Source: Siphonodentalium dalli
Taxonomy: Eukaryota > Mollusca > Scaphopoda > Gadilida > Siphonodentaliidae
Direction of reading: 5' to 3'
Assembly (NCBI GenBank): GCA_032622095.1
Contig: CP136065.1
Location: 39,497,503-39,561,502 of the forward strand
DNA length: 64,000 bases
Shown here: piece by piece, positions 21,725-32,006 of the stretch
Layout of the letters: every line of letters begins with the position of its first letter
How positions within the stretch are numbered: position 1 is the stretch's first letter
Notes under the pieces: generated by a model
The model's input: only the letters and a program-made list of their open reading frames with translations
What the model was told of the DNA's origin: nothing
Database searches by the model: none
Program-made: the position numbers and the translations under genes

Positions 21725-22198
21725 TTAAATGCTCATGAGACCACCTTTGTGAATGAAAGGGAGTATACCATGCAGTAGTTCATTGTGTAAGTATCTTTTT
21801 AGGGAATATGTATTTTATAATTGAAAATGTTATAATTATTCTTCTGTAAACAATATTCAAGTTGCAACATACATGACCCTACATTGTACAAAACTAAATG
21901 TTTTGATTTTGTTACAAGAGGTAGAGGATGCTTCTGCCAAATGTGGTACAAATATTTGTAATTTTTAAACCCTAATTTCTAAAAACAACATGATATACTT
22001 TGATCCCATGTTCAACCTAATATTTAAAACATTGTGTTCAAACATGTGGCCAGGATATTTGTTAGCCTTCCAGTTATAGTTTCTGTTTGACAGACTGAAT
22101 TCTTGGTGATGACTGAGTTTGTAGGTTTTACCTTAATCTCCTTCAGAATGAACTAATACATTAGATTACAACTCATTGCATGATTTTTCCTTTAACAG

Positions 22199-22450
22199 GC
22201 TCGATGGAAGAAGAACTACTTAATGAAGATATGGGGGGTGGTACGGAAATGCAAGCGACAACAGTGGACGAAGTCAGAAGAGGAAGAGATAAAAAAGTAT
22301 TTCAATTCATATCTGGAAACTAAGACTACTCCTAGGTCGATGGCATGCGAAAAAGGAAAGAAGAATAGCTTGTTGAATGGCGGTGTATTACATAATCGGG
22401 CTAACCATTTAATAATAAAAAAAATTAGTGCCATGAACCATAAAAAGTGA
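22199..22450 (+). CDS. SANT/Myb-like C-terminal exon, probably decayed
   Basis: A pyrimidine-rich TTTTTCCTTTAACAG ends at 22198. The frame from 22223 encodes CKRQQWTKSEEEEIKKYF and later NRANHLIIKKISAMN, i.e. a Trp-Thr-x-x-Glu-Glu start and a closing helix, the pattern of a C-terminal Myb/SANT-like module found in many uncharacterised fish and mollusc proteins linked to transposon-derived genes (from memory). Residues between the two ends, where a CxxC-like pair would be expected, are poorly kept. An overlapping frame from the same acceptor (MEEELLNEDMGGGT) is also open, so a frameshift near 22240 may separate the two halves. Ends with TGA at 22450. Confidence 0.4.
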   Translation, partial: ARWKKNYLMKIWGVVRKCKRQQWTKSEEEEIKKYFNSYLETKTTPRSMACEKGKKNSLLNGGVLHNRANHLIIKKISAMNHKK

Positions 22451-23565
22451 AATACACTTTAGTAAACGAGAGGCCGATCACGATCGGCAAATGTTAACCC
22501 ATCCCTTGGCGATAGTAAATTACTATGATCGGAATCATAAATGAGAGTTTTAGTGTTGAATTATAGAGTATACTGTTATGTCCTATTATAGACAAATGTA
22601 CATAACACAAATTATTGGAATTTATGGGTCACTCGCATTTATATAAGAGATTGCACTGGTACAGCTAAACCACCACAGCCTTGGGTTAAATGTGAAAGGT
22701 GGCCTGGACATGGAATACTTGGGTTAAGAGAGTCCAAGTTAAGTTTAGAATAATAATGTATCAAATTCTACCCACAATATAGTGTACAGATAAGCCAGGT
22801 CACTGCTGACCCATTAATATCAATTATATAGCAGAGCTGTCAACAACTCACAAGAATTGTTTATGTTGAACACTGAATTCTCTATTAAACCAATAACAAT
22901 TATAATGACCTCAGACCATCTGAAGATATCACTCTACAGCACAGATGTCCAGGTCTACTGTTAATACCATGTGATGTTTATTGTTGAATCTTTATTTTAA
23001 ATTAGATACCATAGCTTTCTTTATCAGATTATTTGCACATCAAGTGGCATAAGAGACATCAGAAAATAATATAGTAGTCCGGCCGCCAGGTCACGGATGC
23101 GTGTTTTGGCGTATAAAGTTTTTTTCTCTGCGGATTTGGTAAATTCAGGTATCCGACATCAAGATTTTATCGGCTGGCCATCTGTCAGCCTTGAGCAATT
23201 TATTTTATAGCGCCCTAAAAAGTAGACCCCCACCCCCAAATTTGTAAAACCAGTTACTTGGAATTTGTTGCAAATTCACATGACAAATCTAGTCAAATGT
23301 ATACAAATGTATATATTTTCATGAAGCTAAGACATAATGACACTATTTTGGGCCAAAATTGAAACTCACCATCCAAGATGGCCACCAAAATGGCCGCCGA
23401 AAGTTAAAATATGACATTTTTTCACAAATATCTTCTATATCAGTTCATGCTGTTTGGACCGGGTTGAGTAATATGACTGTATTTTGTATATTAACTGATC
23501 ATTGGAGCAACTAATTATGCAATTATTGGGGTCCTACCGCTTGTGAAGCCACAAGGATCATTCAG
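22451..23565. other. no gene seen
   Basis: AT-rich spacer. A half copy of the palindromic module (TCGCATTTATATAAGAGATTGCACTGG) lies near 22634-22661. A block near 23365-23420 has AAGATGGCC/AATGGCCGCC words like the satellite at 9.5 kb. Confidence 0.5.
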
Positions 23566-23803
23566 ACTCTGCAACGGCGCAATGTCGGGTCAGTTCCGAG
23601 TCGGAATTGTTCGTCGTGCCGATGGACGTTGTAGTTCGTCAGCTTGTCGAACATTTCGGAGTTAAATTCATAGAGTTTACATGCAGCACGCAATCTACAA
23701 ATGATGTCAAACTCGACCACGTCGATGCTTTCAAAATTCTTTTAAAAAAAGATATTTGTTTCACACCTCCAAAAGTGGCAAAACATCCAAGTTCAACTTC
23801 AAG
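23566..23803 (+). CDS. possible internal exon of unknown gene
   Basis: An open block lies between an acceptor-like ATCATTCAG (ends 23565) and a strong donor AAG/GTAGGT (after 23803). The encoded ~79 residues have normal composition (ESELFVVPMDVVVRQL, then KLDHVDAFKILLKKDI) but match no family I know. Confidence 0.22.
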
Positions 23804-23939
23804 GTAGGTTTTCACAGTTTTGCTACTGAACTTTTTTGAACTCATACTCATACTTGATTTGGATATATACGTTCAACTCAAAAGTATAAAGCAATATGGT
23901 ATGATAGAGCTTCTAGACATTTCGTCCCATATTGTCGTA

Positions 23940-24335
23940 TGCGCAGCAGTCGCCATAAATTGGCATAATACGACTGCAACCGCCCACAATAATAATATAT
24001 AAGGGCCGACCCACCACCCCATCCCACAACCGTAGAACGTCTGCAACAGCCCACAAAAATAATATACATAAGCGCCCGCCCACCACCCATAGTGTCTTTA
24101 ATATGCGCCTGCGGCCCCGGGAATATGCGCCGCAACCGCCCACAATAATAATATATATAAGCGCCCGCCTGCCGCCCCATCCCACCACTCACAGTATCTT
24201 ATGCGCCGTAGAGCGTCTGCAACGGTGCACAATAATAATAATAATAATATATATATTAAGCATCCGCCCACCACCCCATCCCACCACCCATAGTGTCGTA
24301 TGCGCCTGCGGCCCCGGGAATATGCGCCGCAATGA
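23940..24335. repeat. minisatellite, ~4 monomers of about 95-110 bp
   Basis: Each monomer has CGCCCACAATAATAATATATA, a C-rich part (GCCCACCACCCCATCCCACCA) and TATGCGCCTGCGGCCCCGGGAATATGCGCCG or CGTAGAACGTCTGCAAC. AATAAT runs vary in number between monomers. The last monomer runs into the first codons of the Cys-module ORF at 24332. Confidence 0.8.
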
Positions 24336-24592
24336 AACGACCTGTACCCTATGATAGTATGGGTGATTCATTCAGTCTGACATTAAATACAGGAATCGGC
24401 TGTATGGACCCGGTGGAAATTCCATATTATTCATGTGATCTCGGCGACGCCACTTGCTGTGTCCAATGTGGGGAGTTTGATGCAGAAGTCAAACATGCGT
24501 TACGGAAATGCTATAAAACAGTAACGCCGATCTGTGCCAAATACACTGCTTCCAGTCTGACCCCAGTGGTCGCAACACCCTACGGGAAGTGA
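24332..24592 (+). CDS. Cys-module protein, copy C (CxxC-x21-CxxY)
   Basis: An ORF of 86 codons whose last ~65 residues align by eye with the proteins at 41143-41529 (+) and 42389-42607 (-). Shared positions include PVEIPYYS/LPYYG, LG, a CxxC pair, a Lys/Leu helix, TV(T/L)P, and VV...PYGK at the end. The first cysteine pair is CVQC; 21 residues later the second pair reads CAKY, so its last cysteine is lost. I do not know the family. The spacing fits a small zinc ribbon. The start codon sits inside the end of a minisatellite, so the real 5' part may be missing. Confidence 0.5.
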   Translation: MKRPVPYDSMGDSFSLTLNTGIGCMDPVEIPYYSCDLGDATCCVQCGEFDAEVKHALRKCYKTVTPICAKYTASSLTPVVATPYGK

Positions 24593-25540
24593 ACGTCACA
24601 ATAATTTATAAATGAAAATTTATTGTCCCATTTTAGCTTTGTTATATCTCCCTGAGATTGTTTTTGTTTTATCTTTATGGGATAAGCAAATTAGCAATAA
24701 TATGGCCTGTAATGTCTAAAATTTCCTTAAATATGACACAGTGAATTGCATCCTAAAAAAAAAAAAAGATAAAAAAAAAAGTGTTTTGCCTACCTACATG
24801 TACCTACCCAATTTTGTTTCAGTCCATTAGCGGAAACAAACGTATAATTTTTTTAGGCCTTACGGAAATTAGGATGTGAGATCAGCATGGTCTTCTCATG
24901 GCATACACCGCCCAGTCACGTGCGTAACAACCTGAGAGTAGCACATGGCTATTCCCTTCAAGCATTTGTCCTGCATGAGAATACCCTAAGATTGTTGAAG
25001 CAACATCACCGCGATTGATAACTGGTACACGTTGTAAAAGTCTTGTTTCCCACAAACGGGTCATTGAAGTTGACGGTGTCATCCGCAGGCATCAAGGAGG
25101 TTAACGTCGACATGCTTTGTCAGGGAAGTTAATGTTATCATCAGCAGCATCAAGGAAGTTAACATTGATATCAAAAGGCATTTTAGCTCAGCTATCCTCA
25201 CTATTTTCTGATGACAGACACTTCAATATCAGTAATTCATTGAGAACAATTTAAGCAGCATTGTAATTGACACTTTCATATGTGTGAAAAGTGCATTTGA
25301 ATATTGTGTGTAGGTTAACTAGAAAAACACAATTTGGTAATGTTTGTGATAAAAGGCCATTATAACATGGATATCGTTACTCACAGGCTGATCTGTTTTA
25401 TACTGGTTGCAAGGATAATTGTATTCGATTTTGGCATGCAAAGATTTATTGAAATTATTATTCATAAAGTGGATTCCATTAATTAGTAATTATTTTTAGT
25501 AATCATGGTAATGAGGTTAGGACAAACAAGATTACCGATA
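24593..25540. other. no gene; possible right end of a GGCC/TTA element
   Basis: At 24830-24860, GGAAACAAACGTATAATTTTTTTAGGCC is followed by TTA. This resembles the termini of the Harbinger-like elements at 51.36 kb (GTTTCC and a poly-T tract before GGCC), but no left partner is found. At 25090-25160 ATCAAGGAGGTTAAC-type words repeat twice. Confidence 0.4.
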
Positions 25541-25759
25541 TTGTAAAGCATTGTTATGTCTAGGAATTGCCATCATAAGTGATAGAAAATTCTTCAAAAA
25601 AAGCTTGTACTCAATATGGTGTAAAACAAGTTATATTAATTTGGTTGAAAAATTCAGGTCATGGACATAAATACAATGTGTAGCGGTTAGTACAAAAATA
25701 TACTGACTGTTTTGTCTAGGAATTGCCATCATAAGTGATGGAAATAGACTGACTCGAAA

Positions 25760-26115
25760 AAGTTGAACAAATTTGGAATTTCTGATGCTCTTTGGGAGAA
25801 AAAGCCACATTATGAAAAAAGTTGCATAAACTTGTCATCGGGAGAGAATCCCATAATTTTACATGATGCTTATGTCCTTGTATATCTATGTATTTATGTG
25901 TCTTATATAAGCCACATTATGAAAAAGTTGCACAAATTTGGAAATTTCTGATGCTATTTGGGAGAAAAAGCCACATTATGAAAAAAGTTGCATAAACTTA
26001 GCATTGGGAGAGAATCCCATAATTTTAATGACGATTATGTCCATGTATATCCATGTATTTATGTGTCTTATATAAGCCACATTATGAAAAAGTTGCACAA
26101 ATTTGGACACATTTG
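25760..26115. repeat. tandem duplication, ~170 bp monomer
   Basis: Two consecutive copies share GATGCT(C/A)TTTGGGAGAAAAAGCCACATTATG, GCATTGGGAGAGAATCCCATAA, and TATGTGTCTTATATAAGCCACATTATG. A related phrase CTAGGAATTGCCATCATAAGTGAT also occurs twice at 25560 and 25718. Short ORFs here are repeat-derived. Confidence 0.8.
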
Positions 26116-26249
26116 AAAAGCCACACACAAATTTGGACACATTTGAAAATAAAACCACGCAGTGTATCATCTGTAAGAACAAAAATAAAAGACTCAATGC
26201 ATTTTAAAAAGACACACAAATTTTAAGACTCACAATGTACCACCCCTAC

Positions 26250-26452
26250 CAAAATTTAGCTACACTAATGTTTTTAGTTAAACTAGATATTAGCTAATAA
26301 TTGTACTAAAAATACACTAAACTGTTAGCTATAATTTAGCTATACTAGATAATAGCTGAGAATTACACTAAAACCCTAGCTAAAACTTTAGTTAATATCT
26401 AGTGTAGCTAGAACTTAGCTAATAATATATGCTAGAACTTAGCTAACATATT
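26250..26452. repeat. TTAGCTA-rich foldback
   Basis: AGCTA, TTAGCTAA and TACACTAA words recur throughout. The ends pair: GCTACACTAATGTTTTTAG near 26262 against ACTTTAGTTAATATCTAGTGTAGC near 26390. The whole block behaves as a long imperfect hairpin built from a 7-8 base word. Confidence 0.7.
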
Positions 26453-26725
26453 TTCACCCCTCTCGGGTGGTAATCCCTGGGGGTGATTGGGGGGGGGGGG
26501 GGGGGGTCAGTGTGTTTATATGGGCTATTTGGGGCAGAACACTCACCCATATGCCATAAAATCGGCCAAAATCATTACTGTTCTCAAAAATGGTCCATAC
26601 CCCATTTTCACCCCCTCAGGGTGGTACTCCCCGGGGGTGATGGGTGGGGTGGTTTGTTTCTAGGGGGTATTTGGGGCGGGCTACCCACCCATCCCATCAA
26701 ATCGGCCAAAAGAGACATTTTTGAG
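26453..26725. repeat. G-rich tandem duplication with an 18-base G run
   Basis: Two copies of a ~130 bp unit (TTTTCACCCC, GGGTGGTA, TATTTGGGGC, ACCCAT, ATCGGCCAAAA) lie at about 26450-26590 and 26600-26715. The first has an uninterrupted G run at 26489-26506. The 95-codon glycine-rich ORF across it is an artefact of the G runs. Confidence 0.75.
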
Positions 26726-27029
26726 AATAAGGAATGGGAAATAAGTTCCAAATGTCATGTTTGTTTTTAAATGTTTGGGAACGCTGCCCACCCTTTTACA
26801 ACATGTGTAGGTAGGTACACTTATAAAGATTTGTCTACACTTATGCCACATTTATTGGACTTTGGTATGTTCAGGTTTTCTGCTCACAGATTCACACTCA
26901 TATATTAAGCTTTGTCCTCTGACATGTGGCTTACTATTAAATAAGAACTTTTTCAATTATGAAATTATTTCGTTTTCGGTTATTTTAATTTTAATATGGT
27001 AATAAACTTAATTAATATTTTGTGCTAAA

Positions 27030-27440
27030 ATAGCTAGAGGTGTGACTGTCCCAATGGGACTAAGGATACCCCCCGCCCCGTGTTTTTAAAATACTAAGAT
27101 GTTTCACATGTCAGTAATCATTTAGTTAAAATAATAACATAACAGTTTCCATTGTAGGTGCACAACAATAACACTAATCTTAAACCTATTGACCAAATAA
27201 ATGTAGGAATAAAAGTTCAGACAAAATTATGCATGTTGCGAAAGTGTTCTAAGTCGAAAAAGGGGAATAACTCCACAAAAAAAAGACATCATATTCACAG
27301 GTGCACAGGTTCCCATGGTACTTAATATCAGTGCCAAGTTTAAAAAGAATTCACTTAAAAATGTAGAAATAAAAGCTGAAACAAAATTATGCATGTTGCA
27401 AACAAATTTCTAAGTTGAAAAAAGATTGCATTTGCATATT
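27030..27440. repeat. second tandem family (GTCCCAATGGGAC), fragment
   Basis: Starts TAGAGGTGTGACTGTCCCAATGGGACTA and continues with phrases shared with 31618-32006 and 34946-35310: CTAAGATGTTTCACATGTCAGTAA, AATGTAGGAATAAAAG, AATAACTCCACAAAA and GTGCACAGGTTCCCATGGTACT. Two monomers of ~170 bp are present. The 5' hairpin and monomer core resemble pearl/Helitron-like elements. Confidence 0.7.
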
Positions 27441-27771
27441 GTGTTTTCGTGTTTTTTTTAACCCATATACAATTTATTAACGGCAATATTTTTTATAACA
27501 ATGAAAATTGGTCCGTTATCGCGTATTTTGAAATCTGCGTATCAAAGCGTCAATGATTGTGTTTCCAACCAGACCTGCATGGTGAGCTATACACAACGGA
27601 TGTTTGCTCCTAGAGACGTTTGAAACACCCGTAGATATCATATTCCACCATGCAGTTGACAACACATTGGAACTTTTTAAAGTTTTGACAGGGAACCTTC
27701 AAGTTATAAAGTCGAAAAATAACGCAGGGGATATTATACGTCACGGTCTCAGTTCCTGCAACACTGAAAAA

Positions 27772-27880
27772 AAAACTTAGTCATAGCCTTAGTCAACCCG
27801 TAACTTAGTTAGTTTTGACTAACGTAGCCAAAAGTAACTAAGTGTGACCTTAGTCACACCTTAGTTACGAAGGTTAATAT
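27772..27880. repeat. TTAGTTAC/GTAACTTAGT word cluster
   Basis: CTTAGTCA, GTAACTTAGTTAG, AAGTAACTAAG and CCTTAGTTAC pair with each other over ~100 bases. It is a second, different short-word foldback like the one at 26.3 kb. Confidence 0.6.
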
Positions 27881-30163
27881 TTTCTTGATTCAGTCATGCC
27901 GTCAAAACTCAATAGTATACTTATCGGCGACATATTATATACGGCAATGACTCCATACAGTATGACTGACATTTAATATGTATATAATATCGCATTCATT
28001 CTGTGTTAATTGGGTCGGTACGTCTATGGACGAGTACGTAAATTTAACGCAAATTATTGTCACGCCATTTTTAATTCGGAAAAATCACTAAAATCAGAGT
28101 GATTTAGACGTGATATTGGCGTCGAAAGAACTAAAAGAGACGACATATTACATAAATAACAACCATGGCGTATTTGGAGAGCGGATAAAACCAGGATAAA
28201 ACAGAAGTTAGGAAAATAATCTGCGAAACTGTTCATCGTGTATTGTTGAACTAATTTATTATTCAGCTGCTTTCAACAAGTGGACAATTTGTCAATAATA
28301 GCTTGAATCTTTATTCTACATGTGAAAGAACGGCGCCTAAAATATTTGCTGCCAAAATTAGATTTGTGCCTGATGACTCCTTCAAGGTTACATGTACAGT
28401 ACACTACATACAGTGTGGTGAACGTTTTTCGCTGTGGCATTGTGGACGACTACCCCAAGTTGAAGTTCATTCCGGCTTGGTTTGGTGATCGAGACTGTTA
28501 CCTGTTCGATTGCGGACAGTTGTTAAAGACGGTCTGATTTCGGTTCCTTTGATAACCGCACAAGTTTAAATTCTGCGAAAAAAAGGCTTATTAATCATTG
28601 ACAATTTCCACTAAATTCATCGAGAGCAGTGATGCATGCCAATTAATCGATGCATCAATGGTCTGACTTCATTTAGATGAAAACAAGGCTGAAGCTTCGA
28701 TGTCAAGCAATAGTGACAATAATAACGACTCAACGAGCAGCTATTAATATTAGAATGGTGAAAATGCAGTTGACAGTACTTGTTCAGAATCTGATTCTTT
28801 CAGAGCACATTGACATGCATGTACAATTACAAGAGAGGATATGCGGCGTGCGCACCAGTGTAATTCACAGAGCTCCAATGTTAACAAAACACCAAAAACA
28901 ATGAAACTGATGCCGTGTAGTGACGGATGATCACATACATGTATCTACAATTCCAACTTAACAATGACCCCGACCAATTCATCTGTGTTCATCATTGTTC
29001 ATTGAAATGTGTGGATATTAGACATTGTCATTATTCGCCATGTTATCGTCAAGTTACCGGCATCACGACAATTTGCCAGGAGTACACTGTTATTGGATGG
29101 ATGTTCTTATCAAACTATCATCGGCTGATTCACTGATACTCCGAGTTATCATAATTATCCGATTCCCGTTGCTAAATATACGGTGACAAGGCACACACAA
29201 ACGCTGGCAACACGTAAATAATTTCATTACCGAAAATACGGTATTTTTAGTTTTGATTCGGTACGGTAAATCGGTATTACGCTGATACCGATACCGCACG
29301 GTAAATACCGAGTACCGCCCATCTCTAGTTGTGTGTGAATTGAGCATATTTTCTCCTAAAGTGGAACGTTAAATGATAAGAATGTCACATCATCTCATGC
29401 GTTGTCAAAGATATGCAGGTGATTGTGAATGTTACAGAACCAACTGGCATTTGAGCCTAGCTCACTCCCGAGTTGTAACATACATCCACAGTATATGCTG
29501 GGGTAACATGCTGGGGAAAAAAATCACCGATCATCAATACCACGAATCTGCGAAAACGGTAAAGCGGTTTAATAGTACGTTTCTAATGACCGGATGTTTG
29601 GCGGTACACGCTTTTTTTTAATAGTACATGTTTGTACTTTATTTGGGCGCTGAATTTATCGATCTCAATTCGCGATATCGTCTTGATGTTTTCACAATGG
29701 CATGAGTTTTGTCCTTAATATTAAAGATTAAAGAAATGTGAACATAATTTACAAGAAATAAAAACACTGAAAGCATTAAATGGGATTATGTTCATGTGGG
29801 ATCATGTGGGTGTGATGAATCATGATACAAGTCAACTCAACTCAAGTATATAACATTTTAAAATGCATGTAATAATCAGACATAGTATCATATGTTAGAC
29901 AAATTGACAAGTTATACATTCAATGTCTTCAATTATCATAAATGTATGCAGTTTGCTGTGTACTGTGTGTAGTTGACTGAGTAAATGAGGCTACCAACCT
30001 TTAGAATCGTGCCAGTGGCAAGAATACCCAGGTATTAGGATGACAGTGGTGCCTGGGCGCCAACTGCCTTCGACTGGGAATGAACTCTCAAACACATAAC
30101 ACTGTTGGTGCCATTCCAGCAACCAATGCCCAGGCAAATTGATTCGGCAATTACAGGCACATT
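27881..30163. other. no firm gene; one small ORF and a CGGTA cluster
   Basis: A 71-codon frame at 28322-28537 ends KFIPAWFGDRDCYLFDCGQ and could be a coding relic, but nothing else supports it. At 29226-29325, CGGTA/TACCG words occur about nine times in both orientations, again a self-complementary cluster. Confidence 0.4.
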
Positions 30164-31343
30164 CAGTCCTTCGATTTTGAGGCGCGCAATTGCGCTTGCG
30201 CGCCTTGGCGCGCGCGGATTTAAAAACCTGCGAGTTATTAAATGCGCACGCCGAAAATTTCAAATGCGCACCTCAGAATTTGCAACCAGTGAACGAGATT
30301 TTAACAAACAACACACCACTGGTCAAACGCCGATAAGACTATCCACCATGTATCTTTCTCAGCAGTGATGACGCTGATTACGAACCTGGTAACTACTAGT
30401 AGTAACATACATTGTGATCGCATTATTACTCGATGAATGAAAACAAACGGCCACCTTCTTGACAATGCGTCATTCAATCTGGGCACCTAATGATATTGAC
30501 CAATGGGACAGTCGGAACACTGAAGAGGAATCAAGCGTCATCATTAAAAATAGGCAGCTAATAATATCGACCAATGAGGACTCGTGTTGCGTCACGTAAT
30601 CGCCACAGTTAATAATATCGGCCAACGATTGAGCAGTATCACGAAATCGGAAACTTATTTATAATAACACGTGATCAGCAGATTCTCCCAGATTAAAAAT
30701 AGAATTGGAAAATCCTCAGAATTCTGCATGCAAACAACTCATTCAGGCGACTTTGTTTCAAATTATTATCTGCGCATTTTTAAATCTAGTTTTTGCAAGG
30801 GACATGCAGTTTTTTTTGTGTGGAAAATTAATAAACGAAGCGGTCCCTAATAATCTCGTACAGGGGGGATTTTTAGCTGAAAATAAATAATCGTACCCGT
30901 ACGCTTATTTGGATCCGAGACTGGTGACGAAACCACGATACTATCAAAGCGAAAGAGGGTTGACTCGTCGGATTCCGGTGAAACTGATTGCGGTAACGAT
31001 TAGGATTCCACTTCCGAGTTTGAAACTTTAAGCGAGTCTGATGGGCATGCGCTCTCAGACGCGGAAGTCGACTAATTACCGTGATCAGATTCATCGGGAT
31101 TGCCGGATTGTTGATGCTATTATCATGTGGACTATTGTACAATATAAACATATGTTTTTTATTTCTGTTTCTGTTGCCACACTTAGAATAATACGTGTGT
31201 ATCATTATACTTGTGTTTGTCTTTATTCAGTAATCATTTCATCGATGTTAATTTGAATTGTGCTCCCTCAAAAAGGCGCGCGCAAATCCCAAAAGCTCCG
31301 AGCGATATACCGCGCACCTACGTTTTCCAAATTCGAAGGACTG
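30164..31343 (+). mobile_element. 1180 bp DNA element, copy 1 (6 bp target duplication CACATT)
   Basis: Begins CAGTCCTTCGATTTTGAGG and ends with the complement CCAAATTCGAAGGACTG, flanked by CACATT on both sides (30158-30163 and 31344-31349). The second copy at 35786-36965 has exactly the same length and differs at only a couple of sites that I noticed (around 30615 and 30632). Next to the left end is a GC palindrome cluster (GGCGCGCAATTGCGC, GGCGCGCGCGG), echoed near the right end (AGGCGCGCGC). Frame 30911-31075 encodes a very acidic Ser/Asp/Glu stretch with one TAG, and SSDDADYEPGN appears near 30362; both look like remains of an acidic transposase N-terminus. Six-base duplications occur in few superfamilies (IS3EU and Dada are known for 6-7), so the superfamily is open. 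Confidence 0.85.
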
Positions 31344-31617
31344 CACATTACACTCGGCAGTTAATTCCATAACTGCACTAAATGTAGTCAAATTGCAGTT
31401 GGATATTCAAAATGCCAGTTCAGCCACATTACCAGTTTACACTGCTGATAACCAGGGTTTGATCCATGTTAACAATACAAATTATGGTTAATGATCCATC
31501 TGAGCTACAGGCCACATCTTTGCCCATCGCGGAGCTTACCCTTTCATCGGTGCTACACATGCTGACCCCAGTCCCCATCCGTAACAGTTCTCATGTGCCG
31601 TTAAAAATTAAACATCA
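31344..31617. other. spacer, nothing seen
   Basis: No gene or named repeat between the 1180 bp element and the tandem family that starts at 31618. Confidence 0.5.
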
Positions 31618-32006
31618 ACTAGAGGTGTGACTGTCCCAATGGGACTACGGATACCCCCCTGTTTTTAAAATACTAAGATGTTTCACATGTCAGTAAACAT
31701 TTAGTTAAAATAATAAAATAACAGTTCCCATTGCAGGTGTACAACCATAACCCTAATCTTAAACCTATTGACCGAAAAATGTAGGAATAAAAGCTTGGAC
31801 AAAATTATGTATGTTGCAAAAAAAATTCTAAGTTGTAAAAGGGGAATAACTCCACCAAAAAATGTCGGACAGACGTCATAATCGCAGGTGCACAGGTTCC
31901 CATGGTACTAAATATCAGTGCCAAGATTAAAAAACATTGACCGAAAAATGTAGGAATAAAAGCTCGGACAAAATTATGAATGTTGCAAAAAAAGTTTCTA
32001 AATAAA
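31618..32006. repeat. second tandem family (GTCCCAATGGGAC), left part before the pearl insertion
   Basis: Same start as at 27030 with the GTCCCAATGGGAC hairpin, followed by two ~170 bp monomers (ATGTAGGAATAAAAGCT, AATAACTCCACCAAAAAATG, TGCACAGGTTCCCATGGTACT). It breaks off in a monomer at 32006 and resumes at 34946. Confidence 0.8.
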
